Shown one piece after another: positions 43,929 through 52,672 of a DNA stretch of 64,000 nt. A model generated the notes under the pieces. That model was not told the DNA's origin. It ran no database searches and saw only the letters and a list, made by a program, of their open reading frames with translations. The stretch comes from Haloarchaeobius iranensis (GTDB lineage Archaea > Halobacteriota > Halobacteria > Halobacteriales > Natrialbaceae): NCBI RefSeq assembly GCF_900103505.1, contig NZ_FNIA01000005.1, positions 62,001 through 126,000 on the forward strand, given 5' to 3'. Every line of letters starts with the position of its first letter. The stretch's first letter is position 1. Both the position numbers and the translations under genes were made by a program.

Positions 43929-44591
43929 ATGTCACGTCGAGACGAACGACTCACCCGCGACACCGAGGTCGACTCGGTGGCGACGCTGTTCCTCTGGGTC
44001 CGGGGCGGTGCGTTCGGCGCGGTCGCGTTCCTCTTCGGCGTCGGGTTGTTCCACTTCATCCTCGGGTCCAGGTTCGCCGGCGAGGCAGGGGCCGCGGCCG
44101 CGGCCATCGGGCGCTGGCGCGTCTCGGCGTGGGTGTACTACAACGCCCACCTGGTCCCGACCGAGGGGGCCGCCCTCGAGGGGGTCTCCGTGGTCGCGGG
44201 CGGAGGGAACACGCTACTCCGGCTCGCGGCCGCGGACCCGCTGCTGTACGGGCTGTGTCTCCTCCCGCCCGCGATGCTCGTGGTCGGGGGCTACCGGACG
44301 GCAAAGCGCCGGCCGAAGAACACGCGGTGGCCCCGGGCGGGGGCCGCCGTCGCACTCGGCTACTGCTTCGTCGCGGCGGTGTTCCTCATGCTCGCGTCCA
44401 TCCAGCCCGCGGGACCGATCCCTGGCGTGCCGGAGGGGGCCCGGCTGCGGCCGAACCCGTTGCTCGCCATCGGGCTCGCCGCGCTCGCCTACCCCTGTGT
44501 GTTCGGCCTCCTCGGAGCGGTGCTCGGCCGACGCGCGTCGTGGACCCGACCGAGCCAGCAGCGCCGCGACCGGCAGCGCCACCGGAAGTAG
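43929..44591 (+). CDS. Conserved-looking multi-pass membrane protein, unknown function
   Basis: 220-aa protein with four or five hydrophobic segments (for example FLWVRGGAFGAVAFLFGVGL and LLYGLCLLPPAMLVVGGY) and an Arg-rich C-terminus. The short region RWRVSAWVYYNAHLV between helices, then a large polar loop, is a pattern I associate with uncharacterised haloarchaeal membrane proteins. No transporter motif is visible. Start at 43929. Confidence 0.72.
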   Translation: MSRRDERLTRDTEVDSVATLFLWVRGGAFGAVAFLFGVGLFHFILGSRFAGEAGAAAAAIGRWRVSAWVYYNAHLVPTEGAALEGVSVVAGGGNTLLRLAAADPLLYGLCLLPPAMLVVGGYRTAKRRPKNTRWPRAGAAVALGYCFVAAVFLMLASIQPAGPIPGVPEGARLRPNPLLAIGLAALAYPCVFGLLGAVLGRRASWTRPSQQRRDRQRHRK

Positions 44592-44678
44592 TCGGCCGTG
44601 CAGGCAGATCCCGTCGACGACCCGCAGCGACTGAGACTGCGTTCGGGAGCGCGTCGAGCTCCGCCGCAGTGGGGCCGG

Positions 44679-45530
44679 TCACGAGAGCGGCTGGTAGTAC
44701 ACCGCGACGAGCAGCACGGCGAGGAACAGGTAGCAGCCCCGCACGAGCAGCATCGTCGCCAGCTCGTCGGTGCCGCGGCGGGCGAACGCTGCGACCGGGA
44801 CGAACACGAGGACGGCGGCCGCGGCCGACGGCGGGAACACGCTGACGGCGGCGAAGGCGAGCACGGCGACGAGCCCGACCGCCATCAGGCCGAAGGCGAC
44901 GGTCCGGGCGCGCTCGCGTCCCACGACGACGGCGACGGTTCGCTTGCGGATGGAGCGGTCGTAGTCGTAGTCCTTCGCGTCGTCGATGACCTTCACGCCC
45001 GACAGCAGCACGAGGAACACGACGGCGAAGGCGACCGGGACGGCCGCGAAGCCGGCGGTCTGGACGTAGTAGCCGCCGACGATGGCGACCGCGATGCCCA
45101 GGGGGTAGCCCGTCGTCGCGGTGACCGGATTCGTGTCGAGCTGTGGCGCGTGGAGGTAGGCGATGAGCCAGCACGGCAGCGTGACGAGCGCAGCGACGGG
45201 GTCGACGGACAGCCACAGCGCGCCGAGACAGAGGAGGAACCCGGCGGTCGAGAGCGCGAGGGCGATTCGACAGCCGCGCTCGGTCAGGGGGTGGTCGTCG
45301 TCCTCGTCGCGCACGTAGAAGTCGACGTAGCCGTCCTTCACGTGGGCGGTGTAGACCGCGAGGAAGACTGCCACCATGTGAACCGCGCCGAGGACCACGT
45401 CGAACTCCCCGGCGAGGACGCTCCCGAACCACGACGCGGCGAGCGGCGGGAGCATGAACACGGGATGGACCTGCGAGGAGAGCGCGCGGGCGTCGGCGAC
45501 GACTCCGGAGTCGTGCCGGGAGAACGTCAT
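44679..45530 (-). CDS. UbiA-superfamily prenyltransferase
   Basis: 283-aa membrane protein with 8-9 hydrophobic segments, probably transferring a prenyl group to a lipid or quinone precursor. The first Asp-rich motif is AHVKDGYVDFYVRDEDDDHP, which differs from the canonical N-D-x-x-D-x-x-x-D by having Lys-Asp for Asn-Asp and a longer spacing. The second, VIDDAKDYDYDRSIRKRT, matches D-x-x-x-D-x-x-x-D and leads into the usual VVGRERA. The deviating first motif makes the substrate uncertain. Start at 45530. Confidence 0.82.
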   Translation of the reverse strand: MTFSRHDSGVVADARALSSQVHPVFMLPPLAASWFGSVLAGEFDVVLGAVHMVAVFLAVYTAHVKDGYVDFYVRDEDDDHPLTERGCRIALALSTAGFLLCLGALWLSVDPVAALVTLPCWLIAYLHAPQLDTNPVTATTGYPLGIAVAIVGGYYVQTAGFAAVPVAFAVVFLVLLSGVKVIDDAKDYDYDRSIRKRTVAVVVGRERARTVAFGLMAVGLVAVLAFAAVSVFPPSAAAAVLVFVPVAAFARRGTDELATMLLVRGCYLFLAVLLVAVYYQPLS

Positions 45531-45628
45531 GCGGTATCATTCGGCACCGATACCAATAACTCCGCGGGTGGGCGACGGGGCTGCCGGAGTGATGCAGGAG
45601 CCGGGAACACTGGCCGCGCTGGCGGTGC

Positions 45629-47335
45629 TCAGACCGTCTCGTCGACGAACGACTCCAGCAGCTTGCGCTCGGCGGCGCGGAGGTGCTCGTGGAGTGTCGG
45701 CGCGGCGATGTCCATCGCCTCGGCGACCTCCTCGGCGGTGGAGTCGCGCGGCCACTCGTAGTAGCCAGCGGAGTAGGCCGTCTCCAGCGCGGCCTGCTGG
45801 CGGTCCGTCAGCCGGTCGCTGAGGCCCTGCCGGAACGACTCCGTGGACTGGACCGACCGCTCGACCTCGCGCTTGGAGACGAGGTCGGTGTCGTCGTACG
45901 CCGACTGGACGGCGCCCGCGATGGCCTTCAGGTCGGCGTCGGGCGCGGCCTCGACGACGACGGTCCCGTCGCCGTCCTGCACGTCGAACGACCGGACGGT
46001 CGCGCCGACGGCCGAGAGCGTCTCGATTGCGGCCTCGGTCACGGAGAGCTCGAGCAGCGATTCGTCGCCGCCCGCCACGAGCCGTGCGTTCGCGATGGCG
46101 TCCAGTTCGGCCGCGAGGGCGAGGGCCTCCTCGCCGTCGCCCCCGACGAGGTCGACGAAGCACGTCAGCCCGGACTCGTCGTTCGAGGCGATGCCACGTA
46201 GCGAGAGCTCGCCGCCGGTCTCGGTCGCGATGCGGACGAGCGGGTCCGACCGGTCGCCGTGGCGGAACTCCAGCTCGGCGACGGTGTCCGCGAGCAGGAG
46301 GCGGCGCTGCTCGACGGCCGTGATGCCGTTGGCGATGCGCGCGCCGAGCTGGGCGAACACGTCGGTCTCGTGGTCGCTGATGGTGTGGTCCGACGCCGTC
46401 CCGACGACGAGCGCACCGTAGGACTTCTCGCGGTAGGACAGCGGCGTGACGAGGACGACGCCGTCCTCGAACCCGTCCAGAGCCACGTCGGGGTCGGGCA
46501 GCAGCTTGAGCTCGCCGTCGTCGACCGCCGACTCGACGCCGCCGGCGAGCTCGTCTCCCGCGATGTCGGCGTCCCCGGCCACCGGGCCGGCGGCCTCACG
46601 GAGCCTCACACCCCGGCTGTGGTCGGTGTACTCCACGACCAGCGAGGCGCGGTACGGTTCGGTCCCGACGACGGCCTCGCAGACCGCGGCGTCGATGGCC
46701 TCCCGGGTGTCGGCGTCGACCAGCGCCCGGTCCACGCGTCGGATGACGCGGTTGACGGTCGTCAGTCGCTCGAGCTGCTGTTCGCGCTGTGCGATCGCCT
46801 CCTCGTTCGCCTCGTACGACTCGTCCAGTTCGCTCTGGAGTTCGACGAGCTGGTCCTCGTCGCGGAGCGCCTCCCGTTCGCGAGTCGACAGCGCGGCTTC
46901 GGTCGCCTCCAGCGCGAAGTACTCGCGGACCTCCTCGGAGAAGTCCGAGCGCGCGAGCAGCTCGTCCGCGGTGTCGACCACGTCGTCGCGGTCGACCGGC
47001 TTCACGAGGTACTCGTCGAACGGCATGTCGACGATGTCGGTGTCCGGGGCGACGGCGGTCATCATCGCCACCGGGAACTCGTAGCCCTCCTCGCGGAGGA
47101 CGTCGAGCGTCTCGTCGCCGGACTTGCGGGGCATCCGGCGGTCGAGGAGCACGAGGTCGACCTCGTCGTCGACCGCCTCGAGTGCGTCCTCCCCGCTGTA
47201 GGCCGTCCGGACGCGGTAGTCGTCGTCCTCCAGCCAGTATCGACACGTGTCCGCGAGGTCCTCGTCGTCGTCCACAACGAGGACTGTGGGTCGAGAGGCC
47301 CCCACCTCTGCGTCCCGCGACAGGTTCGTTGCCAT
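45629..47335 (-). CDS. REC-HalX-GAF-HTH_10 (Bat-type) response regulator
   Basis: 568-aa transcription factor. REC domain (17-125): acidic pocket VLVVDDDED, phosphoacceptor D65 in LVLLDRRMPRKSGDE, and the conserved Lys in EYLVKPVD (K112). It is followed by a HalX-like helical segment with a coiled-coil stretch (QLVELQSELDESYEANEEA), a GAF domain (about 205-345), the bacterio-opsin activator region, and a C-terminal HTH_10 (LTDRQQAALETAYSAGYYEW; APTLHEHLRAAERK). No histidine kinase is next to it, so its input is unknown. It shares only the C-terminal half layout with the regulator at 1607. Confidence 0.9.
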   Translation of the reverse strand: MATNLSRDAEVGASRPTVLVVDDDEDLADTCRYWLEDDDYRVRTAYSGEDALEAVDDEVDLVLLDRRMPRKSGDETLDVLREEGYEFPVAMMTAVAPDTDIVDMPFDEYLVKPVDRDDVVDTADELLARSDFSEEVREYFALEATEAALSTREREALRDEDQLVELQSELDESYEANEEAIAQREQQLERLTTVNRVIRRVDRALVDADTREAIDAAVCEAVVGTEPYRASLVVEYTDHSRGVRLREAAGPVAGDADIAGDELAGGVESAVDDGELKLLPDPDVALDGFEDGVVLVTPLSYREKSYGALVVGTASDHTISDHETDVFAQLGARIANGITAVEQRRLLLADTVAELEFRHGDRSDPLVRIATETGGELSLRGIASNDESGLTCFVDLVGGDGEEALALAAELDAIANARLVAGGDESLLELSVTEAAIETLSAVGATVRSFDVQDGDGTVVVEAAPDADLKAIAGAVQSAYDDTDLVSKREVERSVQSTESFRQGLSDRLTDRQQAALETAYSAGYYEWPRDSTAEEVAEAMDIAAPTLHEHLRAAERKLLESFVDETV

Positions 47336-47447
47336 TGGCGATGCGTATGGGTCCGACGCGCAAATGGAGTCGGACCTAAACAGTTTGGCTCGGCCGCGGA
47401 GGGGACGACGAGTCGACGAAAACGGTTGTTCGTGGCGTGCGCGCGGC

Positions 47448-48569
47448 TCAGCGGACTGCCTCGGTCGCTTCGCGCATCACGTCCAGCGCCTCCTCGAGCT
47501 CCTCCGTACTCGTCGCGTAGGAGATACGGGCGTACCCCTCGCCGTGCTCGCCGAACGCCTCGCCGGGGACGACGACGACCCCGCGGTCGAGCACCTCGTC
47601 GACCCAGCCGTCGGGCACCTTCGGCATGACGTAGAACGCGCCCTTCGGCTCCGGCACTTCGAGCCCCATATCGGTGAGGCCGTCGACGACGAGGTCGCGG
47701 CGCTCCTCGAACGTGGCGACCATCTCGTCGACGACGTCCTGCGGGCCGTCGATGGCGCCCTCGGCGGCGTACTGCGCCGGGGCCGACGCGCAGGCCTGCA
47801 CGTACTGGTGGACGCGGAGCATCCGCTCGATGCGCTCGTTCGAGCCGACCACCCAGCCGAGCCGCCAGCCGGTCATCGAGTACGTCTTCGAGCAGGCGGA
47901 GACGACGACGACGTTGCCGGAGTCGGTGTACTCCATCGGGGAGTGGTGCTCGCCGTCGAAGACGATGTGCTCGTACACCTCGTCGGAGACACAGAGCACG
48001 TCGTGCTCCTCGGCGATGCGGGCGAACTCCCGCATGTCCGCCTCGGACTGGACCGCGCCGGTCGGGTTGCCGGGGCTGTTGACGATGAACGCCGCGGTGT
48101 CCTCGGTGATGTGCTCCTCGACCGTCGCCGGGTCGAGCGTGAGGTCCTCGCGGAGCGGCACCGGCTTCGGCTCGCCGCCAGCGACGTGGGTGAGCGCCTC
48201 GTACGCGACGAAGCCGGGGTCGGGGTAGATGACCTCGTCGCCCTGGTCGACGTGGGCCTCCATGACGAGGTGCAGGGCCTCGGAGCCGCCGGCGGTCGCG
48301 ATGATGTCCTCGGGCTCGACCGCGAGGCCGCGGTCGCGCTCGAACTTCGCCGAGATGCTCTCGCGGAGCGACTCGGTGCCCTTGTTCGAGGTGTAGGCGT
48401 CGGTCTTGCCCTCCTGGATGGCCTCGACGGCCGCCGAGCGCGCGTGCTCGGGCGTCGGGAAGTCGGGCTGTCCGAGGCCAAGGTTGATGGCGTCCTCGCC
48501 GGCCGCCTCGAATACCTCGCGGATGCCACTGATACTGACCTGTTCGACCCGGTTCGAGAACTCGGTCAT
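47448..48569 (-). CDS. PLP-dependent aminotransferase, class I/II (aspartate aminotransferase-like)
   Basis: 373-aa cytoplasmic fold-type I aminotransferase. Motifs: LGLGQPDFPTPEH at the substrate end, YTSNKGTESLRE, FIVNSPGNPTGAV (cofactor/substrate Asn), VCVSDEVYEHIVFDG-type LCVSDEVYEHIVFDG (PLP-binding Asp and Tyr) and the Schiff-base Lys K228 in SACSKTYSMTGWRLGW. The length fits. The substrate specificity (aspartate, alanine or aromatic) is not resolvable here. Its stop lies 112 nt after the next gene's start on the same strand. It does not appear to be in an operon. Confidence 0.92.
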   Translation of the reverse strand: MTEFSNRVEQVSISGIREVFEAAGEDAINLGLGQPDFPTPEHARSAAVEAIQEGKTDAYTSNKGTESLRESISAKFERDRGLAVEPEDIIATAGGSEALHLVMEAHVDQGDEVIYPDPGFVAYEALTHVAGGEPKPVPLREDLTLDPATVEEHITEDTAAFIVNSPGNPTGAVQSEADMREFARIAEEHDVLCVSDEVYEHIVFDGEHHSPMEYTDSGNVVVVSACSKTYSMTGWRLGWVVGSNERIERMLRVHQYVQACASAPAQYAAEGAIDGPQDVVDEMVATFEERRDLVVDGLTDMGLEVPEPKGAFYVMPKVPDGWVDEVLDRGVVVVPGEAFGEHGEGYARISYATSTEELEEALDVMREATEAVR

Positions 48570-48653
48570 ACACCAACCAGCGTAGCGATTGCGGATAACT
48601 CTTGATGTGATTCGTGATATCGATTCACACCGCAGTCGGCCAGCGCGGCCGGG

Positions 48654-49391
48654 CTACTGGTACATCCGGAGCGGCTGTGCCTTCGAGCTCTCCTCGTCTT
48701 TCGCCTGGCGCATCTTCTCGGCGAGCTTCTCCTTCTGTTTGCGTATCTCTTCGGCGCGGTCGACCAGCTCGGAGATATCGACCTCGATGCCGGTCAGCGG
48801 GCCGATGCCGTGCTCGATGAGGACGCGTGCCGCCTCGGGGTCGGGGAACCGCTCGTTCGACTGCACTACGAGGCCGACGCCGTCGAGGCCGACCTCCCCG
48901 GCCTCGTTGAGGAACGCACCGGTCGGTCCGCTGACGACACCGTTCTCCGGTGGCAGGTCGATGTCGAGCTCCTCGAGCAGCCCCCCCGCGTCGCCCGTCG
49001 AGATTCCGAACAGCTCCGGCACACCCGACTTCTCGGCGGGGAGGCCGCTGAGGAAGACTGGCGTGATGTCCTCGTCCGTCAGCCAGCCGACCAAGCAGTC
49101 CGCGAACTCGGAGACGGCGGCGGCGTTCACCGGGATGTCGCTCTGGAGGGCGACGAGGTCCTCGTCGGGTGCCGCGTAGATCCTGACCGGCGGGAGCAGT
49201 TCGCGCTCGCCCTCGTGGTAGACGCTGATGGGGGCGAGGCTGTCGCAGTGGACCGTCCCGTACAGCTCCATGTCGAACTCCTCGACGAGGTGGTCGGTCG
49301 CTATCTTCCCGACGAGGCCGACGCCGGGCATCCCTTCGACGAGCATCGCTCCGTCGACGTCCATCTCCGCGTGCTGTTTGATGTGTCCCAT
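48654..49391 (-). CDS. PAC2-family protein (proteasome assembly chaperone-like)
   Basis: 245-aa protein. It starts MGHIKQHAEMDVDGAMLVEG and has the PAC2 core GMPGVGLVGKIATDHLVEEF, FLSGLPAEKSGVPELFG and GPTGAFLNEAGEVG. The C-terminal ~45 residues are a charged helix (IRKQKEKLAEKMRQAKDEE), a usual addition in archaeal members. Archaeal PAC2 proteins assist proteasome assembly. The start at 49391 is supported by CTTTTAC (49417-49423), 26-32 nt upstream on the minus strand. It is divergent from the RNA methyltransferase. Confidence 0.9.
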   Translation of the reverse strand: MGHIKQHAEMDVDGAMLVEGMPGVGLVGKIATDHLVEEFDMELYGTVHCDSLAPISVYHEGERELLPPVRIYAAPDEDLVALQSDIPVNAAAVSEFADCLVGWLTDEDITPVFLSGLPAEKSGVPELFGISTGDAGGLLEELDIDLPPENGVVSGPTGAFLNEAGEVGLDGVGLVVQSNERFPDPEAARVLIEHGIGPLTGIEVDISELVDRAEEIRKQKEKLAEKMRQAKDEESSKAQPLRMYQ

Positions 49392-49416
49392 ATCTGGACC
49401 GACACACCGACGTGAA

Positions 49417-49423
49417 GTAAAAG
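49417..49423 (-). promoter_or_regulatory. TATA-like box for PAC2 gene
   Basis: CTTTTAC on the minus strand, 26-32 nt before the ATG at 49391. Confidence 0.5.
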
Positions 49424-49485
49424 CTCCCCACCAGTGCGTCGGCCGTTCGAAACCGACAAACCGTTCGCCCGCGAACCCGTGCTCG

Positions 49486-50412
49486 ATGGAGCCATTCGAG
49501 CGGTACCGGGATGTCGTCGACGACTTCGAGGCGTTCATCGACGCCTGTCGTCGCTCGCTCCCGATGGCGGTCCGCGTGAACACGCTGAAGGCGACGCCAG
49601 AGCAGGTCGAGCGCGCGTTCGACGAGGCGGGCGTCGGCTACGAGCGCGCCGACTGGCACCCCCACGTCGTGCGCGTCGAGACGGACACACCGGGAGCGAC
49701 CTGGCCGAGCATCCACGGCTGGGTCCACGGGCAGGAGGAGGTCTCGACCATCCCGGGGACCGTCCTCGCGCCGGAGCCGGGCGACCGCGTCCTCGACGCC
49801 TGCGCGGCCCCGGGGAGCAAGGCGACCCAGCTCGCTGCCGAGATGGACGATGCGGGCACGCTCGTCGCCAACGACAACAACCTCGGCCGGCTCTCCGCGC
49901 TCCGGTTCAACTGCGAGCGCCTCGGCGTCACCAACGTCGCGGTCACGAACCGCGACGCGCGGAACTTCTCGCTGAAGCCCTTCGCCGCCGGGGGCGAACA
50001 CGAGGGGCCACAGTTCGACCGCGTCCTCGTCGACGCGCCCTGCTCCTGTGAGGGCACCATCCGGAAGAACCCGGACGCCCTCGACGGCTGGAGCGAGGAC
50101 CACGTCGCCGGCATCGCGGGCGTCCAGAAGGGCATCCTCCGCCGGGCCATCCAGGTCACCCGCGACGGCGGGCAGGTCGTCTACTCCACCTGCACGTTCG
50201 CCCCCGAGGAGAACGAGGCCGTCCTCGACCACGTCCTCGAGAGAGAGGACTGCCGCCTCGTCGACTACGACCTCGCGCTCGAACACGACGACGGGCTCAC
50301 AGAGTGGCGCGACACCGAGTTCGACCCGCAGGTTGCGAAGGCAAAGCGCGTCTACCCCCACCAGAACGACACGGGGGGGTTCTTCACCGCGAAACTGGAG
50401 GTGAGCGCATGA
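49486..50412 (+). CDS. RNA m5C methyltransferase, NOP2/NSUN/RsmB family
   Basis: 308-aa SAM-dependent methyltransferase acting on tRNA or rRNA. SAM site motif I is LDACAAPGSKATQL (103-116). The catalytic pair is C186 in DAPCSCEGT (motif IV) and C236 in STCTF (motif VI, nucleophile). It lacks the usual C-terminal RNA-binding PUA domain, but a gene encoding a PUA-like protein overlaps its stop codon by 4 nt, so the two may act as one enzyme. The ATG at 49486 is chosen because the upstream frame is antisense to the PAC2 promoter region. Confidence 0.93.
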   Translation: MEPFERYRDVVDDFEAFIDACRRSLPMAVRVNTLKATPEQVERAFDEAGVGYERADWHPHVVRVETDTPGATWPSIHGWVHGQEEVSTIPGTVLAPEPGDRVLDACAAPGSKATQLAAEMDDAGTLVANDNNLGRLSALRFNCERLGVTNVAVTNRDARNFSLKPFAAGGEHEGPQFDRVLVDAPCSCEGTIRKNPDALDGWSEDHVAGIAGVQKGILRRAIQVTRDGGQVVYSTCTFAPEENEAVLDHVLEREDCRLVDYDLALEHDDGLTEWRDTEFDPQVAKAKRVYPHQNDTGGFFTAKLEVSA

Positions 50413-50912
50413 GCGAGAACGACGGGCAGCGCTTCGACCGTCTCCCAGCGACCGCCGCGGAGCGCGAGGTCGACGGCCGGGCGACCCGCGAGGAGGTCGT
50501 GGACTGGTGGGCGGACCGGTTCGGCATCTCCCCGGAGACGTTCGACGACCACACGTTCTGGGAGAAGGGCGCGGGCAAGATCTGGATCTTCGCGGGCGAC
50601 GCGCCGAGCCCGATCACCATCGAGGGGCTCGGGATGACGTTCCTCCGCACGCGACAGGAACACTGGAAGCCGACGACCGACGCCGTCCAGCGGTTCGGTC
50701 GCCTCGCCACGAAGAACGTGTTCGAGCTGACCGACGAGCAGGCCGAGCGCTTCGTCGACGGGCAGGACCAGGAGATCCCCTACGACGGCGACTGGGGCTA
50801 CGTCATCGCCGCCCACGAGCTAGCGGGCGAGCGCGAGCCAATCGGCGTCGGACTCTACGTCTACGGCGAGCTCAAGTCGACGGTGCCGAAGGGGCGACAG
50901 CGGTCGGTCTGA
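50409..50912 (+). CDS. PUA-like RNA-binding partner of the RNA methyltransferase
   Basis: 167-aa protein starting MSENDGQRFDRLPATAAERE, then EEVVDWWADRFGISPETFDD, HTFWEKGAGKIWIFAGD and a C-terminal WGYVIAAHELAGEREPIGVG. The pattern W-x-x-[RK]-[FY]-G-[IV]-x3-x-F, and the later G-x-G-L-x-x-x-G resemble the FAU-1/RsmF-type C-terminal RNA-binding modules. I recall it as DUF7122-like, but do not rely on that. It overlaps the methyltransferase gene by 4 nt (ATGA), strong evidence for a functional pair. A T5 stretch 4-8 nt after its stop is a likely terminator. Confidence 0.8.
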   Translation: MSENDGQRFDRLPATAAEREVDGRATREEVVDWWADRFGISPETFDDHTFWEKGAGKIWIFAGDAPSPITIEGLGMTFLRTRQEHWKPTTDAVQRFGRLATKNVFELTDEQAERFVDGQDQEIPYDGDWGYVIAAHELAGEREPIGVGLYVYGELKSTVPKGRQRSV

Positions 50913-50915
50913 GCC

Positions 50916-50920
50916 TTTTT
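50916..50920 (+). terminator. T-tract terminator after the PUA-like gene
   Basis: TTTTT begins 4 nt after the TGA at 50910-50912. Archaeal RNA polymerase terminates at such T-stretches on the non-template strand. Confidence 0.4.
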
Positions 50921-50962
50921 ACCCGAACACGCACCCAGACGGGGCGTGACCTGACCACACGC

Positions 50963-51003
50963 CGCGCGACGGCCGAGGCGGGTGCGTGACGCACCGTCGC
51001 GCG
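50963..51003. other. Nested inverted repeat in convergent intergenic gap
   Basis: Outer arms CGCGCGAC (50963-50970) and GTCGCGCG (50996-51003), with inner arms GGTGCG (50981-50986) and CGCACC (50990-50995) around TGA. It can fold into a two-part hairpin on either strand. It lies in the 153-nt gap between the PUA-like gene and the bax1 3' end, so may act as a shared terminator or RNA structure. Confidence 0.45.
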
Positions 51004-51065
51004 AGCTGCTGCGTCGCCTGTTCGCCACCCAGCGGTTAGGCAGCGACGGCTCGGGCCCCGTCCGC

Positions 51066-52583
51066 TTACGCTCCGTCCGTCTCGCGCACCGTCCCCCCGC
51101 CAAGTCCGGCCCACTCGACCCGGTACCCCAGGTGCGAGAGCGTCGCGCTCGCGTCGTCCAGTCCGAACTCGTCGAGCACCGCCTCTGCCTCGTCGAGCGC
51201 CATCCCCGTCTCGATGCGCTGGCCGACCGCGTCGAGCACTGCCTGCCGCACGAGCGTCCGCCCGACGCGCTCGTGCTCGGGAGACGACTTGCCCTCGACC
51301 GCGCCCTCGCTGACGCCGTGGCGGTCAGCGAGTGCCGACAGCGTCACCACGTCGTCGTCCGGCAGGAGTTCGGCCGGTAGCTCCTCCGCCGCGCTCGCGA
51401 CCAGCTCGTCCTCGTAGCGCCGGAGCGCGTCGCGGACGTCCTTCACCCGGATGGACCCCGAGTAGGTGATGACGCGGTGGTCCATCGCTGCGATCTCCTC
51501 GCCGACGCCGAGCGACTCGTCCACCGCGACGAGCATCTCCACGTCCTCCAGCTCGTCGAGTTGGGCGAGCTTCTTGGCGACGTACTCTGGCGTCCAGAAC
51601 CCCATCACCTCGAAGTAGACACGGAACTCGTCGTCGCCGGGCCGCCAGTCGAACGCGAAGTCCGGGATCATCACCCGCGAGCCGGTCGCGAGCGGTTCGG
51701 GCTCGCGGACGATGTCCCAGTCCAGCCCGAGCGACTCGAACCGCGTCGCCACGTCGCGCTCGACCTCGCTGTCGAACTGGACCTCGGCGACCGGTTCGGT
51801 GCCGGGCACCCGAACCGGATCGTCGTCCGTCAGCACCAGTTCCCGCTCGGTGCCGTGGTCGTCGATGGTCGCCGACAGTCGCCAGTCGTCGGTCTTCGCG
51901 ACGGTGCGGAGCAGCCGGGCGAACCGGGTCCCGTAGCGGCGCGACCGTCGAAACAGCGCGTCGGGGCCGGTGACGACGACCTCGCGGCCGTCGTCGGTCC
52001 GGTGTATCTCGTACAGCAGGCGGAGGCGCTTGACCGCCGAGACGAGCGCCTTCGGGTCCGACGAGCGCACCCGTACCTCGGTCGCGTCGAACAGCGCCGT
52101 CTGTGCGAGCGAGAGGTTGTACTGCGCGACGAGTTCGGGTGGCGACCAGGGCGGGTCGACGCTCGCGAGTACCTGCCGGTCCTCGAGGTCGGCGTAGAGC
52201 GACCTGGCGAGGTCGGCGGCGGCGACGCCACGGGCCGTCGCCGCCCGTGTAAGTGCCTCGTCGCGCTCCGCGGCGGTAACGACGCCGACGGTTTCGGCGG
52301 CCTCGAACGCCGCTCGCCGGGCGCGCTCCGGCTCGACCGGGGCGCGTGTCTCGAACGCCGTCTCCCGTTCGATGAGCTTCGCGAACCCGCGGACGAGCTT
52401 GAAGTCCGGCGCGTCGGCCTCCAGTTCGGCGAGCACGTCCTGGAGGTCCCCGCGCTGTTCCCCGACGTGGCCCTGGAACACACCGAGCGTGCGCGCCACG
52501 AGTTCCTCGTGCTCCGGGCGGGCGAACTGCGGGTGGTAGCCGCCGCCGGCGCGTGACACCCGGAGCAGGTCCTTCGTCAGCAT
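51066..52583 (-). CDS. bax1: Bax1 nuclease (DUF790), XPB partner
   Basis: 505-aa DUF790 family protein. Archaeal Bax1 binds the XPB helicase and acts as a structure-specific nuclease in DNA repair. The nuclease-like core is MIPDFAFDWRPG followed by YFEVMGFWTPEYVAKKLAQL (D-x(n)-E-x-x-G/K type). The N-terminal MLTKDLLRVSRAGG is the family start, giving ATG at 52583 over an upstream candidate. The C-terminal part is helical and winged-helix-like. Its xpb partner lies upstream on the same strand, separated by an opposite-strand lipoprotein gene. Confidence 0.9.
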   Translation of the reverse strand: MLTKDLLRVSRAGGGYHPQFARPEHEELVARTLGVFQGHVGEQRGDLQDVLAELEADAPDFKLVRGFAKLIERETAFETRAPVEPERARRAAFEAAETVGVVTAAERDEALTRAATARGVAAADLARSLYADLEDRQVLASVDPPWSPPELVAQYNLSLAQTALFDATEVRVRSSDPKALVSAVKRLRLLYEIHRTDDGREVVVTGPDALFRRSRRYGTRFARLLRTVAKTDDWRLSATIDDHGTERELVLTDDDPVRVPGTEPVAEVQFDSEVERDVATRFESLGLDWDIVREPEPLATGSRVMIPDFAFDWRPGDDEFRVYFEVMGFWTPEYVAKKLAQLDELEDVEMLVAVDESLGVGEEIAAMDHRVITYSGSIRVKDVRDALRRYEDELVASAAEELPAELLPDDDVVTLSALADRHGVSEGAVEGKSSPEHERVGRTLVRQAVLDAVGQRIETGMALDEAEAVLDEFGLDDASATLSHLGYRVEWAGLGGGTVRETDGA

Positions 52584-52640
52584 CGTCCGTTCATGGGAGC
52601 CGGGCAGTGAAAAGCGCCACTCCCCGACCGGAGTCACAAA

Positions 52641-52650
52641 GGTTTCGTAC
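52641..52650 (+). promoter_or_regulatory. TATA-like box for lipoprotein gene at 52673
   Basis: GGTTTCGTAC lies 23-32 nt upstream of the ATG at 52673, within the 89-nt gap shared with the divergent bax1 gene. Confidence 0.35.
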
Positions 52651-52672
52651 CGACCCATCGAAGCCGCGCTCG

